Position numbers and translations under genes: made by a program
Part shown: piece after piece, positions 9,219 to 17,385 of the stretch
Position numbering within the stretch: the stretch's first letter is position 1
Layout: every line of letters begins with the position of its first letter
Assembly: GCF_000622245.1 (NCBI RefSeq)
Contig: NZ_JHXW01000003.1
Location: 1-64,000, forward strand
Reading direction: 5' to 3'
DNA length: 64,000 bases
Source of the DNA: Fusobacterium perfoetens ATCC 29250
GTDB lineage: Bacteria > Fusobacteriota > Fusobacteriia > Fusobacteriales > Fusobacteriaceae
Notes under the pieces: generated by a model
The model's database searches: none
Told to the model about the DNA's origin: nothing
What the model saw: only the letters and a program-made list of their open reading frames with translations

Positions 9219-9426
9219 AATCAGAATGAACACCGATCTACCGTCTCCCCCTCTGTTTTGGTCGCCATAAAAATAAGTGGTAGTTATTTGCTAGATGCAT
9301 ACAGGGTCCGTAAAACAAAGGTTTTCGTGACTTATCTGAGTTACTTCTAACAGGGACAACCCCAGTAGCGACCATAGGCCCAAAACATCAGAGAATAACG
9401 CGTAGACCAGAAATTTTCTATTCTTT
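9199..9426 (-). ncRNA. Structured small RNA, candidate 6S RNA
   Basis: A non-coding transcript of about 225 nt is predicted from a TTGCAT-N17-TATAAT promoter at one end and a T-tailed hairpin at the other. The two ends pair. GGTCTAC near 9403-9409 pairs with GTAGATC near 9235-9241. Further in, CTCTG and TTTTGG (9380-9393, split by an ATG bulge) pair with CCAAAACAGAG near 9251-9261. The interior is one long, interrupted hairpin. That architecture, the length and the 5' string CTCTGATGTTTTGG, which resembles the start of E. coli 6S RNA, suggest SsrS, the RNA that binds RNA polymerase holoenzyme. It lacks the T-box, SRP, RNase P and tmRNA consensus strings. Identity is tentative; an argS leader is the main alternative. 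Confidence 0.6.
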
Positions 9427-9432
9427 GATTGA

Positions 9433-9461
9433 ATTATATCACATTTTAACTGTAAATGCAA
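9433..9461 (-). promoter_or_regulatory. Promoter of the small RNA
   Basis: Minus strand: TTGCAT, a 17-base spacer ending TGTGA, then TATAAT. The predicted start is near 9426. Confidence 0.75.
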
Positions 9462-9527
9462 TATTAACTTTTCAAAAATAAATTTTTTAAATTGAAATTA
9501 GTTATAAACTATTGAAAAATATACAAA

Positions 9528-11300
9528 TTATTTTTCTTCCTTGAAAGTAGAAACTATAAATAATTCATCTAATTGTTCTTTTTCAACAATATTTGGAGCT
9601 TCAGTCATTAAACATTGACCTTTATTTGTTTTAGGGAAAGGAATAACATCTCTTATAGAGTTTTCTCCTAACATTACCATTAACCATCTATCTATTCCAA
9701 AAGCTAGTCCTCCATGAGGTGGTGCTCCATATTTAAATGCGTCAATAAAGAATCCAAATTTTTCACGAGCTTGTTCTTGAGTAAGTCCTAATTTTTCAAA
9801 AACTTTTTCTTGAACTTGAGGATTGTGAATTCTAATACTTCCACCACCAATTTCATTTCCATTTAGAACCAAATCATAAGTATTAGTTCTTATATCCATA
9901 TCTCCCTCAAAGAATCTTGGCATATCTTCTTCCATTATAGATGTAAATGGATGGTGTTCAGCTTTATATCTTTGTTCTTCATCATCATATTCAAACATAG
10001 GGAAGTGAACAACCCATAAAAATTTAAATTCATTTTTATCATAAAGATTTAATTCTTTTCCTATTCTTAATCTTAAAGCTCCTAAAGCAGCACGAACTAC
10101 TTTTACTTTATCAGCTACAATTAAGATTACATCTCCTTCATTAGCTTCAACTTTTTCAATTATAGCTTTCATTTCTTCTTCAGTTAAAAATTTAGCTATT
10201 GGAGAATTAATTCCACCTTTAGTAAGTTTTATATAAGCTAATCCTTTAGCTCCAAAATATCTTTTTACATATTCTTGATAATCATCAAGAATTTTTCTTG
10301 AAAATTTATCAGCTACTTGAGGAGCTACAATAGCTTTAACGATTCCACCATCAGCTATTGTAGAACTAAATGCTTTAAAACCACAGTTAGCAACGATTTC
10401 AGAAATATCTTTTAATTCTACTCCAAATCTAGTATCTGGTTTATCAGAACCAAATCTATCCATAGCATCTTTCCATTCCATTCTTGGGAAATCATAATTT
10501 GCTTCTTGTCCTGTTACTTGTTTAAATACTCTTTTTGCTAATCCTTCAATTTCAGTAATAACATCTTCTAGTTCAACAAAAGACATTTCAATGTCAAGTT
10601 GAGTAAATTCAGGTTGTCTGTCAGCTCTTAAATCTTCATCTCTAAAACATTTAGCAATTTGGAAATATTTTTCAACACCAGCTATCATTAAAAGTTGTTT
10701 AAATAATTGAGGTGATTGAGGTAAAGCATAGAATTGTCCTCCATTAGTTCTACTAGGAACTAAGAAGTCTCTAGCTCCTTCAGGAGTAGATTTTGTTAAT
10801 AAAGGAGTATCTACATCCAAAAATCCTTTTTCATCCATATAATTTCTAATAGACATAATCATTCTATGTCTTTTTTTCAAATTATTTATCATTTGTTCTC
10901 TTCTTAAATCTAGATATCTATATTTAAGTCTTATATTTTCACTTAATCCTTCATCTGTCATTTGGAAAGGTAAAGTATCACAAGAGTTTAAGATATCAAT
11001 AGAAGTAGCAAATACTTCTATTTCTCCAGTGGGGATATTAACATTTTTACTATATCTTTCTCTTACTTCTCCTTCTATTCTAATAACAGATTCTGTTTTT
11101 AATTTTTGAGCTTTATCAACAACTTCTTGACTAGCTACATCAGTATCAAAAACAATTTGAGTTATTCCTTCTCTATCTCTTAGGTCTACAAAAGTAAGTC
11201 CTCCAAGGTCTCTTTTAGTAGCAACCCAACCAGATAAAATAACTTTTTCACCGATATTATTTTTCCTTAGTTCGCCTAAGTTATGATTTCTATATATCAT
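9528..11300 (-). CDS. aspS: Aspartyl-tRNA synthetase
   Basis: Class II synthetase of 590 aa. In order: an N-terminal OB-fold anticodon domain ([15 protein letters not shown]), the class II catalytic core with motif 2 ([18 protein letters not shown]), a GAD insertion typical of bacterial AspRS, and motif 3 (GLAFGIDRW) near the C-terminus. Length is standard for the bacterial type. It may be discriminating or Asp/Asn non-discriminating; this cannot be decided here. It lies 20 bases after hisS on the same strand with AAAGGAG upstream, so it is the last gene of rarA-hisS-aspS. Confidence 0.98.
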   Translation of the reverse strand: MIYRNHNLGELRKNNIGEKVILSGWVATKRDLGGLTFVDLRDREGITQIVFDTDVASQEVVDKAQKLKTESVIRIEGEVRERYSKNVNIPTGEIEVFATSIDILNSCDTLPFQMTDEGLSENIRLKYRYLDLRREQMINNLKKRHRMIMSIRNYMDEKGFLDVDTPLLTKSTPEGARDFLVPSRTNGGQFYALPQSPQLFKQLLMIAGVEKYFQIAKCFRDEDLRADRQPEFTQLDIEMSFVELEDVITEIEGLAKRVFKQVTGQEANYDFPRMEWKDAMDRFGSDKPDTRFGVELKDISEIVANCGFKAFSSTIADGGIVKAIVAPQVADKFSRKILDDYQEYVKRYFGAKGLAYIKLTKGGINSPIAKFLTEEEMKAIIEKVEANEGDVILIVADKVKVVRAALGALRLRIGKELNLYDKNEFKFLWVVHFPMFEYDDEEQRYKAEHHPFTSIMEEDMPRFFEGDMDIRTNTYDLVLNGNEIGGGSIRIHNPQVQEKVFEKLGLTQEQAREKFGFFIDAFKYGAPPHGGLAFGIDRWLMVMLGENSIRDVIPFPKTNKGQCLMTEAPNIVEKEQLDELFIVSTFKEEK

Positions 11301-11320
11301 TTTAAGTCTCCTTTAAGAAT

Positions 11321-12562
11321 TTATTTTTTTAATTTTTTTATTAATTCTTCAATTGTTAATTCTTCTTGAGTTCTAGCATTAAAATCTTTTAAAACTACAA
11401 TATTTTTAGCCATTTCATCTTCACCAATAATTATTGTATAATTAACATTTAATTTATCAGCTTTTTTCATATGACTTTTCATACCTTTAGAGTTAAAATC
11501 AATAGCTACTTTTAGTCCTTCTTTTCTTAAAATATTAGTTAATTTCATAGCAAAATCACAAGTATTTTCACCAAGCCAAGCTACATATATATCAGTTTCT
11601 TTAGAAGGAATAGTATCCATAAGCATCATAATTCTTTCAATTCCTGCAGCAAATCCAAAAGCTGGAGTTTCTCTATCACCTAATTGTTTTAGAAGATTAT
11701 CATATCTTCCACCTCCAAGGACAGTTCCTTGAGCTCCAAGTTTGTTAGTTACTATTTCAAATACTGTACTTGAATAATAATCTAATCCTCTAACTAATTT
11801 TGGATTTTCAACAAATGGAATACCAAATAAAGTTAAATATTTTTTCACAGTTTCATAATGATTTCTTTCAGCTTCAGATAAAGAATCTATTATACTAGGA
11901 GTATTTTCAGTATATTTTTTACAAGTTTCTACTTTACAATCTAATACTCTTAGAGGGTTTGTTTCTAGTCTTCTTTTACAATCTTCACATAAATGTTCTT
12001 TAACAGGCTCTAAATAGTTTAATAAAGCTTGTCTATATTTTTGACGAGATTCATTTTCGCCAACAGAGTTAATATTAACTTCAAGGTCAGTTATTCCTAA
12101 TTTTTCAAGTAAGTGATAGCTCATAGCTATAACTTCAGCATCAAGAATAGGAGAAGCCTCACCTAAAACTTCAACACCAACTTGATTAAATTCTCTTTGT
12201 CTTCCAGCTTGAGGTCTTTCATATCTAAACATAGATCCCATATAGAAAAATTTTGAAATATCTTCTTTTGCATAAATTTTATTTTCTAAATAAGCTCTTA
12301 CAACAGAGGCAGTTCCTTCAGGTCTTAAAGTAATACTTCTTTCTCCTCTATCAAGAAAAGTATACATCTCTTTTTCTACTACATCTGTAGCTTCTCCTAT
12401 TCCTCTTTTAAAAAGGTCTGTTTCCTCAAAAATAGGAGTTTTTATATAAGAGTATCCATATGCAGAAAATAAATCTTCAGCAATTCTGTGAATATGAGAA
12501 TATTTTGCAGCTGTTTCTTCAATAATGTCTTTAGTTCCTCTTACTGCTTTAATTAATTTCAT
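11321..12562 (-). CDS. hisS: Histidyl-tRNA synthetase
   Basis: Class II synthetase of 413 aa. Motif 2 is in FRYERPQAGRQREFNQ near residue 115, the histidine-binding signature is LVRGLDYYSSTVFE near residue 257, motif 3 is FGFAAGIERI, and an HGTP-type anticodon domain ends the protein. Start supported by GGAGGAG. It is second in rarA-hisS-aspS, 27 bases after rarA. hisS-aspS pairing is common in bacteria. Confidence 0.98.
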   Translation of the reverse strand: MKLIKAVRGTKDIIEETAAKYSHIHRIAEDLFSAYGYSYIKTPIFEETDLFKRGIGEATDVVEKEMYTFLDRGERSITLRPEGTASVVRAYLENKIYAKEDISKFFYMGSMFRYERPQAGRQREFNQVGVEVLGEASPILDAEVIAMSYHLLEKLGITDLEVNINSVGENESRQKYRQALLNYLEPVKEHLCEDCKRRLETNPLRVLDCKVETCKKYTENTPSIIDSLSEAERNHYETVKKYLTLFGIPFVENPKLVRGLDYYSSTVFEIVTNKLGAQGTVLGGGRYDNLLKQLGDRETPAFGFAAGIERIMMLMDTIPSKETDIYVAWLGENTCDFAMKLTNILRKEGLKVAIDFNSKGMKSHMKKADKLNVNYTIIIGEDEMAKNIVVLKDFNARTQEELTIEELIKKLKK

Positions 12563-12589
12563 TAAATCTCCTCCAATTTATTTTAATTT

Positions 12590-13825
12590 TTATTTTTTCC
12601 AAAGTCTATCTAATTTATCTTTAATTTGAATTTCAAATTTATTATTTCCAGGTTTATAATATTTTTTACTTGTATTTTTTCTATAATTTTGTTTAACAAA
12701 ATTTCCTTCATAATCATGAGGATATTTATATCCAACAGCTCTATCAGAAATATGAAGAGGGACTTCTTGCATATCCCCATTTTTAATATCTTCTAAAACT
12801 TCGTTAATACTATTATAACATGAATTGCTTTTACTTGAAATAGCTAAATAAATAACAGCATGAGCTAAAATTATTCTAATTTCAGGCATTCCTATTTTTT
12901 CACTAGCTGTATAAGCTGATGTAGCTATAACTAAAGCTTCTGGATTAGCCATTCCAATATCTTCACTGGCTGAAATGACAAGTCTTCTAGCTATATATCT
13001 AGGGTCTTCACCACCATATAAAAGTCTACCCATCCAATAAACAGCTGAATCAGGGTCACTTCCTCTAATACTTTTTATCATAGCAGAAATAATATTGTAT
13101 TTATCTTCTTCTTTGTGATAAGAAACTTTTCGTTTAGAAAAAAGTTTTTCTATATCTTCTAAATTTCCACTTTCAGAATTATTAAAAAATAATTCTAAAT
13201 AATTTAGAGCTATTCTACAATCTCCCTGTGAAATATCTAAAATAATATTTTTTATATTACTTGGCAAAATTTTATTATAATATTTTTCCCCTTTTATTAA
13301 AATTTTTTCTATATCTTTTCTTTCAAGAGGTTTGAATTCAAAAATGAGACATCTTGATAAAAGGGCATTATTAAGATTGTGATATGGATTTTCAGTAGTA
13401 GCTCCAATAAGAATTAATATTCCTGACTCTGTATAAGATAGCAAAGCATCTTGTTGCATTTTATTAAATCTATGAATTTCATCAAGAAATAAAACTGTTT
13501 TTTTATTATATAATTCTATAGATTTTTTTGCTTTTTCAACAATCTCTCTTAAATCATTTAGAGAAGCGATAGTAGCATTTAAGTTTTCTATGTTACAATT
13601 AAGTTCATTAGAAATTATTTCTCCTAAAGAACTTTTTCCGCAACCAGGTGGACCATATAAAATCATATTACTAATTTTTCCACTTTTTATTATTTTATTT
13701 AAAAGTTTTCCTTCTCCAAGTAATTCTTCTTGGCCTATAAATTCCTCTAGAGTCTTAGGTCTCAATTTTAGAGCAAGAGGTTTTATATCATGATAATTAT
13801 TTTGAAAAAGAGTTGGAGTTTCCAT
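12590..13825 (-). CDS. rarA: Replication-associated recombination protein A (MgsA/RarA)
   Basis: AAA+ ATPase of 411 aa, related to clamp loaders, acting at stalled replication forks. Walker A is GPPGCGKS at residues 58-65, Walker B is VLFLDEIHRFNK, and sensor 1 lies in ILIGATTENP; the C-terminal MgsA tetramerisation part contains GSDPDSAVYWMGRLLYGGEDP and ends YKYPHDYEGNFVKQ. Length matches the family. AAGGAGG precedes the ATG. Its start lies about 22 bases after the secG terminator, so transcription may depend on read-through. Confidence 0.96.
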   Translation of the reverse strand: METPTLFQNNYHDIKPLALKLRPKTLEEFIGQEELLGEGKLLNKIIKSGKISNMILYGPPGCGKSSLGEIISNELNCNIENLNATIASLNDLREIVEKAKKSIELYNKKTVLFLDEIHRFNKMQQDALLSYTESGILILIGATTENPYHNLNNALLSRCLIFEFKPLERKDIEKILIKGEKYYNKILPSNIKNIILDISQGDCRIALNYLELFFNNSESGNLEDIEKLFSKRKVSYHKEEDKYNIISAMIKSIRGSDPDSAVYWMGRLLYGGEDPRYIARRLVISASEDIGMANPEALVIATSAYTASEKIGMPEIRIILAHAVIYLAISSKSNSCYNSINEVLEDIKNGDMQEVPLHISDRAVGYKYPHDYEGNFVKQNYRKNTSKKYYKPGNNKFEIQIKDKLDRLWKK

Positions 13826-13837
13826 TCATCCTCCTTA

Positions 13838-13873
13838 AAATAATAAAAAGATGTGTTGTAATGAACACATCTT
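13838..13873 (-). terminator. Terminator between secG and rarA
   Basis: The arms AAGATGTGTT / AACACATCTT form a 10-pair stem, followed on the minus strand by TTTATTATTTT. The T tract runs almost into the rarA ribosome site. Confidence 0.85.
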
Positions 13874-13881
13874 AAATTGTT

Positions 13882-14112
13882 TTATTTTGCTGAGTATAGG
13901 TATAATAATAATGCTGTTATAATAAATAAAGTTGCAATTATTTTTGTAGCTTTAGCTAAAGGACCACCATCCTTAGAAAGACCAAATACTGTATTAGCAC
14001 TTCCCATTCCCATACTACCAGACATTCCACGACTCCTATCAGGTTGGATAAGAACAAGGATTATTAATACTAAGGCAAATATAAATAGTAAAACTGTTAA
14101 TATACTTTCCAT
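13882..14112 (-). CDS. secG: Preprotein translocase subunit SecG
   Basis: A 76-aa inner-membrane protein with two hydrophobic helices (residues about 4-24 and 54-73) joined by a Gly/Ser-rich cytoplasmic loop. The SecG signature LVLIQPDRSRGM... followed by GSANTVFG is present. It associates with SecYE and aids SecA-driven export. Ribosome site GGAGG. It has its own promoter (14172-14200) and terminator, so it is monocistronic. secD and secF lie elsewhere in the window at 26579-28740. Confidence 0.95.
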   Translation of the reverse strand: MESILTVLLFIFALVLIILVLIQPDRSRGMSGSMGMGSANTVFGLSKDGGPLAKATKIIATLFIITALLLYLYSAK

Positions 14113-14171
14113 TTTTCCTCCATAAAAAATCCTTTTTTAAAATAAAGAATTTTAATAATATTCTATTGAAT

Positions 14172-14200
14172 ATTATAATATAAAATGAAAAAAAATACAA
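14172..14200 (-). promoter_or_regulatory. Promoter of secG
   Basis: Minus strand: TTGTAT, a 17-base spacer, then TATAAT, about 60 bases before the secG start. Confidence 0.65.
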
Positions 14201-14229
14201 AGAAAATTTTATAGAAGTTATAAAATAAT

Positions 14230-14264
14230 TTAAGAAAAAACAAGGAAGAATAATCTTCCTTGTA
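14230..14264 (-). terminator. Terminator of the PIN-PhoH gene
   Basis: The arms ACAAGGAAGA / TCTTCCTTGT are followed on the minus strand by TTTTTTCTT, just past the stop codon at 14273. Confidence 0.85.
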
Positions 14265-14272
14265 AAAATAAA

Positions 14273-15577
14273 TTATAATAATTTTGCAGAAATTTCCGCT
14301 AAAGGAGAACGTTCTCCTTTTACAAGAGTAATATGTCCAATAATTTTTTCATCTTTTAATTTCTCTGCCATATAAGTAAGTCCATTTGTATTTGCATCAA
14401 GATAAGGACTGTCTATTTGGTAAGGGTCTCCTGTAAATACAATTTTAGTATTTTCTCCAGCTCTTGTTATAATAGTTTTTATTTCTAATGGAGTTAAGTT
14501 TTGAGCTTCATCAATTATAATAAATCCATTAGGAATACTTCTTCCTCTTATATATGTAAGAGCTTCAACTTTTAAAAGCCCCATAGTTTCAAGACCAGTT
14601 ATAACTTTTTCTCCTGTTTTATCTCCTTTAAAATCACTTAAAAGCTCTATATTATCAAAAATTGGTTGCATCCAAGGTCTTAATTTTTCTTTTTCATTAC
14701 CAGGCAAATATCCTAAATCTTTTCCCATTGGAATTATAGGTCTAGCGATATATAATTTAGAATATTTTTTTCTTTCAACAACTTGTTCAAGACCAGCAGC
14801 TATAGCAAGTAAAGTTTTTCCTGTACCAGCTTTTCCAACTAAAGTTACGGCTTTTATATCATCATCCATTAATAAATCCATAGCAAACTTTTGTTCATCA
14901 TTTCTTGCCCTAGCTCCCCAAGCACAAATATCTCCATTGACAAATTTTTTTATTTTATCTCCAACAACTCTACCTGTAGTTTTTTCTTGTCCAGCCTTCA
15001 TAATAAAGAAAAAGTTTGGAGATGGTTCAAAATCAAGATTTAGTTCAGATATATCTATTTTTCCAGTTTTATCATATTTATCAAATAAAGTTTTAGAAAT
15101 TTCAAGTTCTAAATATCCTTTATCAAGTTCATCATACATAACTCTATCAGTAGAATAATCCTCTACTTCTATACCAATAGCATCAGCTTTTATTCTAAGA
15201 TTTATATCTTTAGTTACTAAAATAACTTTTCTATCGGGATATTTATTTTTTATTTTTATAGTCATACCCAAAACACTGTTATCTGTAGAATCTTTTTTTA
15301 ATCCTTCAGGAATAGAATCTTTTCCACTTTCAACTATAACTTTAAAGAAAATTTCATCAGGAAGTTCAACACCTTTAGATAGGTTTCCTTTTTTTCTAAT
15401 TTCTTCAATAACTCTAGAAGCCATTCTAGCATTCATTCCAGTATCTTGCTTACCTTTTAATTTATCTATTTCCTCAATAACTTCTATAGGTAAAAAAACA
15501 TCATTGCCTCTAAAATTATAAATTGAATTAGGGTCATGAATTAAAATATTAGTATCTAATATAAATATTTTTCTCAT
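14273..15577 (-). CDS. PIN domain-PhoH family ATPase (YlaK type)
   Basis: A 434-aa cytoplasmic protein with an N-terminal PIN nuclease-like domain (ILDTNILIHDPNS, with the first acidic residue of the PIN site) and a C-terminal PhoH ATPase domain: Walker A VGKAGTGKTLLA, Walker B FIIIDEAQN, then FTGDPYQID. Bacterial PIN-PhoH fusions are described as RNA-directed helicase/nuclease enzymes; the exact substrate here is unknown. The frame extends to 15604, but the ATG at 15577 (MRKIFILDTN) has AAGGAG upstream and fits the family start. It lies about 85 bases after ruvA on the same strand and may be co-transcribed with it. Confidence 0.92.
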   Translation of the reverse strand: MRKIFILDTNILIHDPNSIYNFRGNDVFLPIEVIEEIDKLKGKQDTGMNARMASRVIEEIRKKGNLSKGVELPDEIFFKVIVESGKDSIPEGLKKDSTDNSVLGMTIKIKNKYPDRKVILVTKDINLRIKADAIGIEVEDYSTDRVMYDELDKGYLELEISKTLFDKYDKTGKIDISELNLDFEPSPNFFFIMKAGQEKTTGRVVGDKIKKFVNGDICAWGARARNDEQKFAMDLLMDDDIKAVTLVGKAGTGKTLLAIAAGLEQVVERKKYSKLYIARPIIPMGKDLGYLPGNEKEKLRPWMQPIFDNIELLSDFKGDKTGEKVITGLETMGLLKVEALTYIRGRSIPNGFIIIDEAQNLTPLEIKTIITRAGENTKIVFTGDPYQIDSPYLDANTNGLTYMAEKLKDEKIIGHITLVKGERSPLAEISAKLL

Positions 15578-15661
15578 AAATACATACTCCTTTTTGTGTG
15601 ACATTGATATTGTAACTTGAGTTATTTATACTAATATTCTATATAGATTAAAAAAATCCTT

Positions 15662-16258
15662 TTATTTTATTTGAAGATTTTTTAAAGTATCTTTTATAGC
15701 TTCTTGAATATTTTTATAAGATTTTATTTTATTTTTATCTATAATTTTATCAATATCCTTTTTATTGTATCCTAATCCTTCTAAAGCCATTATTAATTCA
15801 TCTTCAATTTCATAATTAACATTTATATTTAATGATTGTTCAATAGACACAAAATCTATCTTTTTAATTTTAGATTTTAAATCTAAAATTATTTGTTGAG
15901 CTTTTTTCTCACCAAGTTTTGGAACATTTTTTAGAGTCACATAATCCCCTTCTAAAATTAGTATACGAATTGTTTCACAATCAAAAGAAGACATTATAGA
16001 TAAAGCTAAAGACATTCCTATACCTTTCACAGAAAGTAACATTTCAAAAAGATTTCTTTCTCTTTCTTCTAAAAAACCAATAAGTTTGTATTCATCTTCT
16101 TTAATATAATTGAAAATAAAAAATTTAGTTTCAGAATTAGTATTTAATTTTTCATAAGTTCTAAGAGAAATAAAAATTTTATAACCAATTCCTCCAACAT
16201 CTAACGCAATATAATCTAATTTTTTATAAGAAATAATTCCTTTTAAATATTCAAACAT
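15662..16258 (-). CDS. ruvA: Holliday junction helicase subunit RuvA
   Basis: A 198-aa protein that binds four-way DNA junctions and loads the RuvB motor. The N-terminal OB fold (FEYLKGIISYKKLDYIALDVGGIGYKI), the helix-hairpin-helix segment (LLSVKGIGMSLALSIM and LKNVPKLGEKKAQQIILDLKSK) and a small C-terminal UBA-like domain (ALEGLGYNKKDIDKII) are all visible. An ATG exists 5 codons upstream, but the one at 16258 follows GGAGG with proper spacing. ruvB and ruvC are not in the window. Confidence 0.95.
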   Translation of the reverse strand: MFEYLKGIISYKKLDYIALDVGGIGYKIFISLRTYEKLNTNSETKFFIFNYIKEDEYKLIGFLEERERNLFEMLLSVKGIGMSLALSIMSSFDCETIRILILEGDYVTLKNVPKLGEKKAQQIILDLKSKIKKIDFVSIEQSLNINVNYEIEDELIMALEGLGYNKKDIDKIIDKNKIKSYKNIQEAIKDTLKNLQIK

Positions 16259-16345
16259 TAAATTATCCTCCAAAAATTTATTTATAAAATTATATCATAA
16301 AATAATTTAAAATTATATTATAAAAGAATAAATTTTGTAGATTAA

Positions 16346-16374
16346 TTGAAAAATTTGAAAAAATATGCTAGAAT
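16346..16374 (+). promoter_or_regulatory. Promoter of the dusB-mutS operon
   Basis: TTGAAA, a 17-base spacer ending ATGC, then TAGAAT. It lies in the divergent ruvA/dusB gap, about 70 bases before dusB. Confidence 0.65.
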
Positions 16375-16444
16375 TTAGTATTGTGGATAATTGTCAATAA
16401 TGAAATAAAAAACCAATAAAATTATTGAAAAAAATGGAGGTTTA

Positions 16445-17383
16445 ATGAAAATATATACAGCTCCTATGGCAGGAGTGACAGATTATACTTTTAGAAATAT
16501 TCTAAAAGAATTTGAACCAGATATGATATTTACTGAAATGGTTAGTGTAAATGCTTTAGAAGTTTTAAATGATAAAACTATAAATAAATTGTTAAGACTT
16601 AGGGATGGAGAGGCTGTTCAAGTTTTTGGTGCTGATATAGATAAAATTATTAATAGTGCTCTTTATTTAGAGAGTAAAGGAGTAAAACAAATAGATTTAA
16701 ATGCTGGTTGTCCAATGCCTAAAGTAACTAAAAATGGTTCAGGAGCAGCACTTTTAGAAAACCCAGAAAAAATCAGAGAGATTTTAACAAAAATGAGAGA
16801 AGTTTTAAAACCAGAAACAAATATTTCTATTAAAATAAGAGTTGGTTTTAAAGGTATAAAAGAATATATAAAAATAGCCAAAATAGCAGAAGAAGTAGGT
16901 TGTACTCATATAACAGTACATGGAAGAACAAGAGAACAAATGTATACAGGAAAAGCTGATTGGTCAAAAATAAAAGAGGTAAAAGAAGCAGTGAATATTC
17001 CTGTTATAGGAAATGGAGATATTTTTACAGCAGAGGATGCTTTGGAAAAAGTAAAATTTTCTGGAGTAGATGGAATTATGTTAGCTAGAGGAATGTGTGG
17101 AAATCCTTGGCTTATAAGAGATATAAGAGAAATTTTTGAATATGGAGAAGTAAAAACAAAAGTAACAGAAGAAGAAAAAATAGATATGGCAATAAAACAT
17201 ATTTATATGGCAAAAGAAGATAATGATAACGAGAAGTTTATTTTTGAAATGAGAAAGCATATTTGTTGGTATTTAAAAGGAATTAGAGGTTCAGCAGAGG
17301 CAAAAAATAGAATAAATAAACAAGAAGATTATAAAGAAGTTATAAAAATATTAGAAGAATTAAAAGAACAAATGAAAGGATAG
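16445..17383 (+). CDS. dusB: tRNA-dihydrouridine synthase, DusB/NifR3 type
   Basis: FMN-dependent enzyme of 312 aa that reduces specific uridines in tRNA to dihydrouridine. The TIM-barrel start is [14 protein letters not shown]; the active-site cysteine lies in [10 protein letters not shown] near residue 90, followed by GSGAALL, and FMN-binding segments include [15 protein letters not shown] and GNGDIF. Slightly shorter than E. coli DusB but complete. Ribosome site TGGAGG. It ends 2 bases before mutS, so the two are translationally linked at the head of a long plus-strand run. Confidence 0.94.
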   Translation: MKIYTAPMAGVTDYTFRNILKEFEPDMIFTEMVSVNALEVLNDKTINKLLRLRDGEAVQVFGADIDKIINSALYLESKGVKQIDLNAGCPMPKVTKNGSGAALLENPEKIREILTKMREVLKPETNISIKIRVGFKGIKEYIKIAKIAEEVGCTHITVHGRTREQMYTGKADWSKIKEVKEAVNIPVIGNGDIFTAEDALEKVKFSGVDGIMLARGMCGNPWLIRDIREIFEYGEVKTKVTEEEKIDMAIKHIYMAKEDNDNEKFIFEMRKHICWYLKGIRGSAEAKNRINKQEDYKEVIKILEELKEQMKG

Positions 17384-17385
17384 AT

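Larger units (their letters stand above)
9169..9527. other. argS-aspS intergenic stretch
   Basis: About 360 bases with a base composition much richer in G and C than the surrounding intergenic DNA. It holds a structured RNA gene on the minus strand with its own promoter and terminator (listed separately). About 65 AT-rich bases remain before aspS, with nothing recognised. Confidence 0.7.

Noticed and set aside
9199-9426. T-box leader for argS
   Set aside because: The conserved T-box string (AGGGTGGnACCGCG-like) and the antiterminator layout are absent on the minus strand; the element has its own promoter and long-range end pairing.
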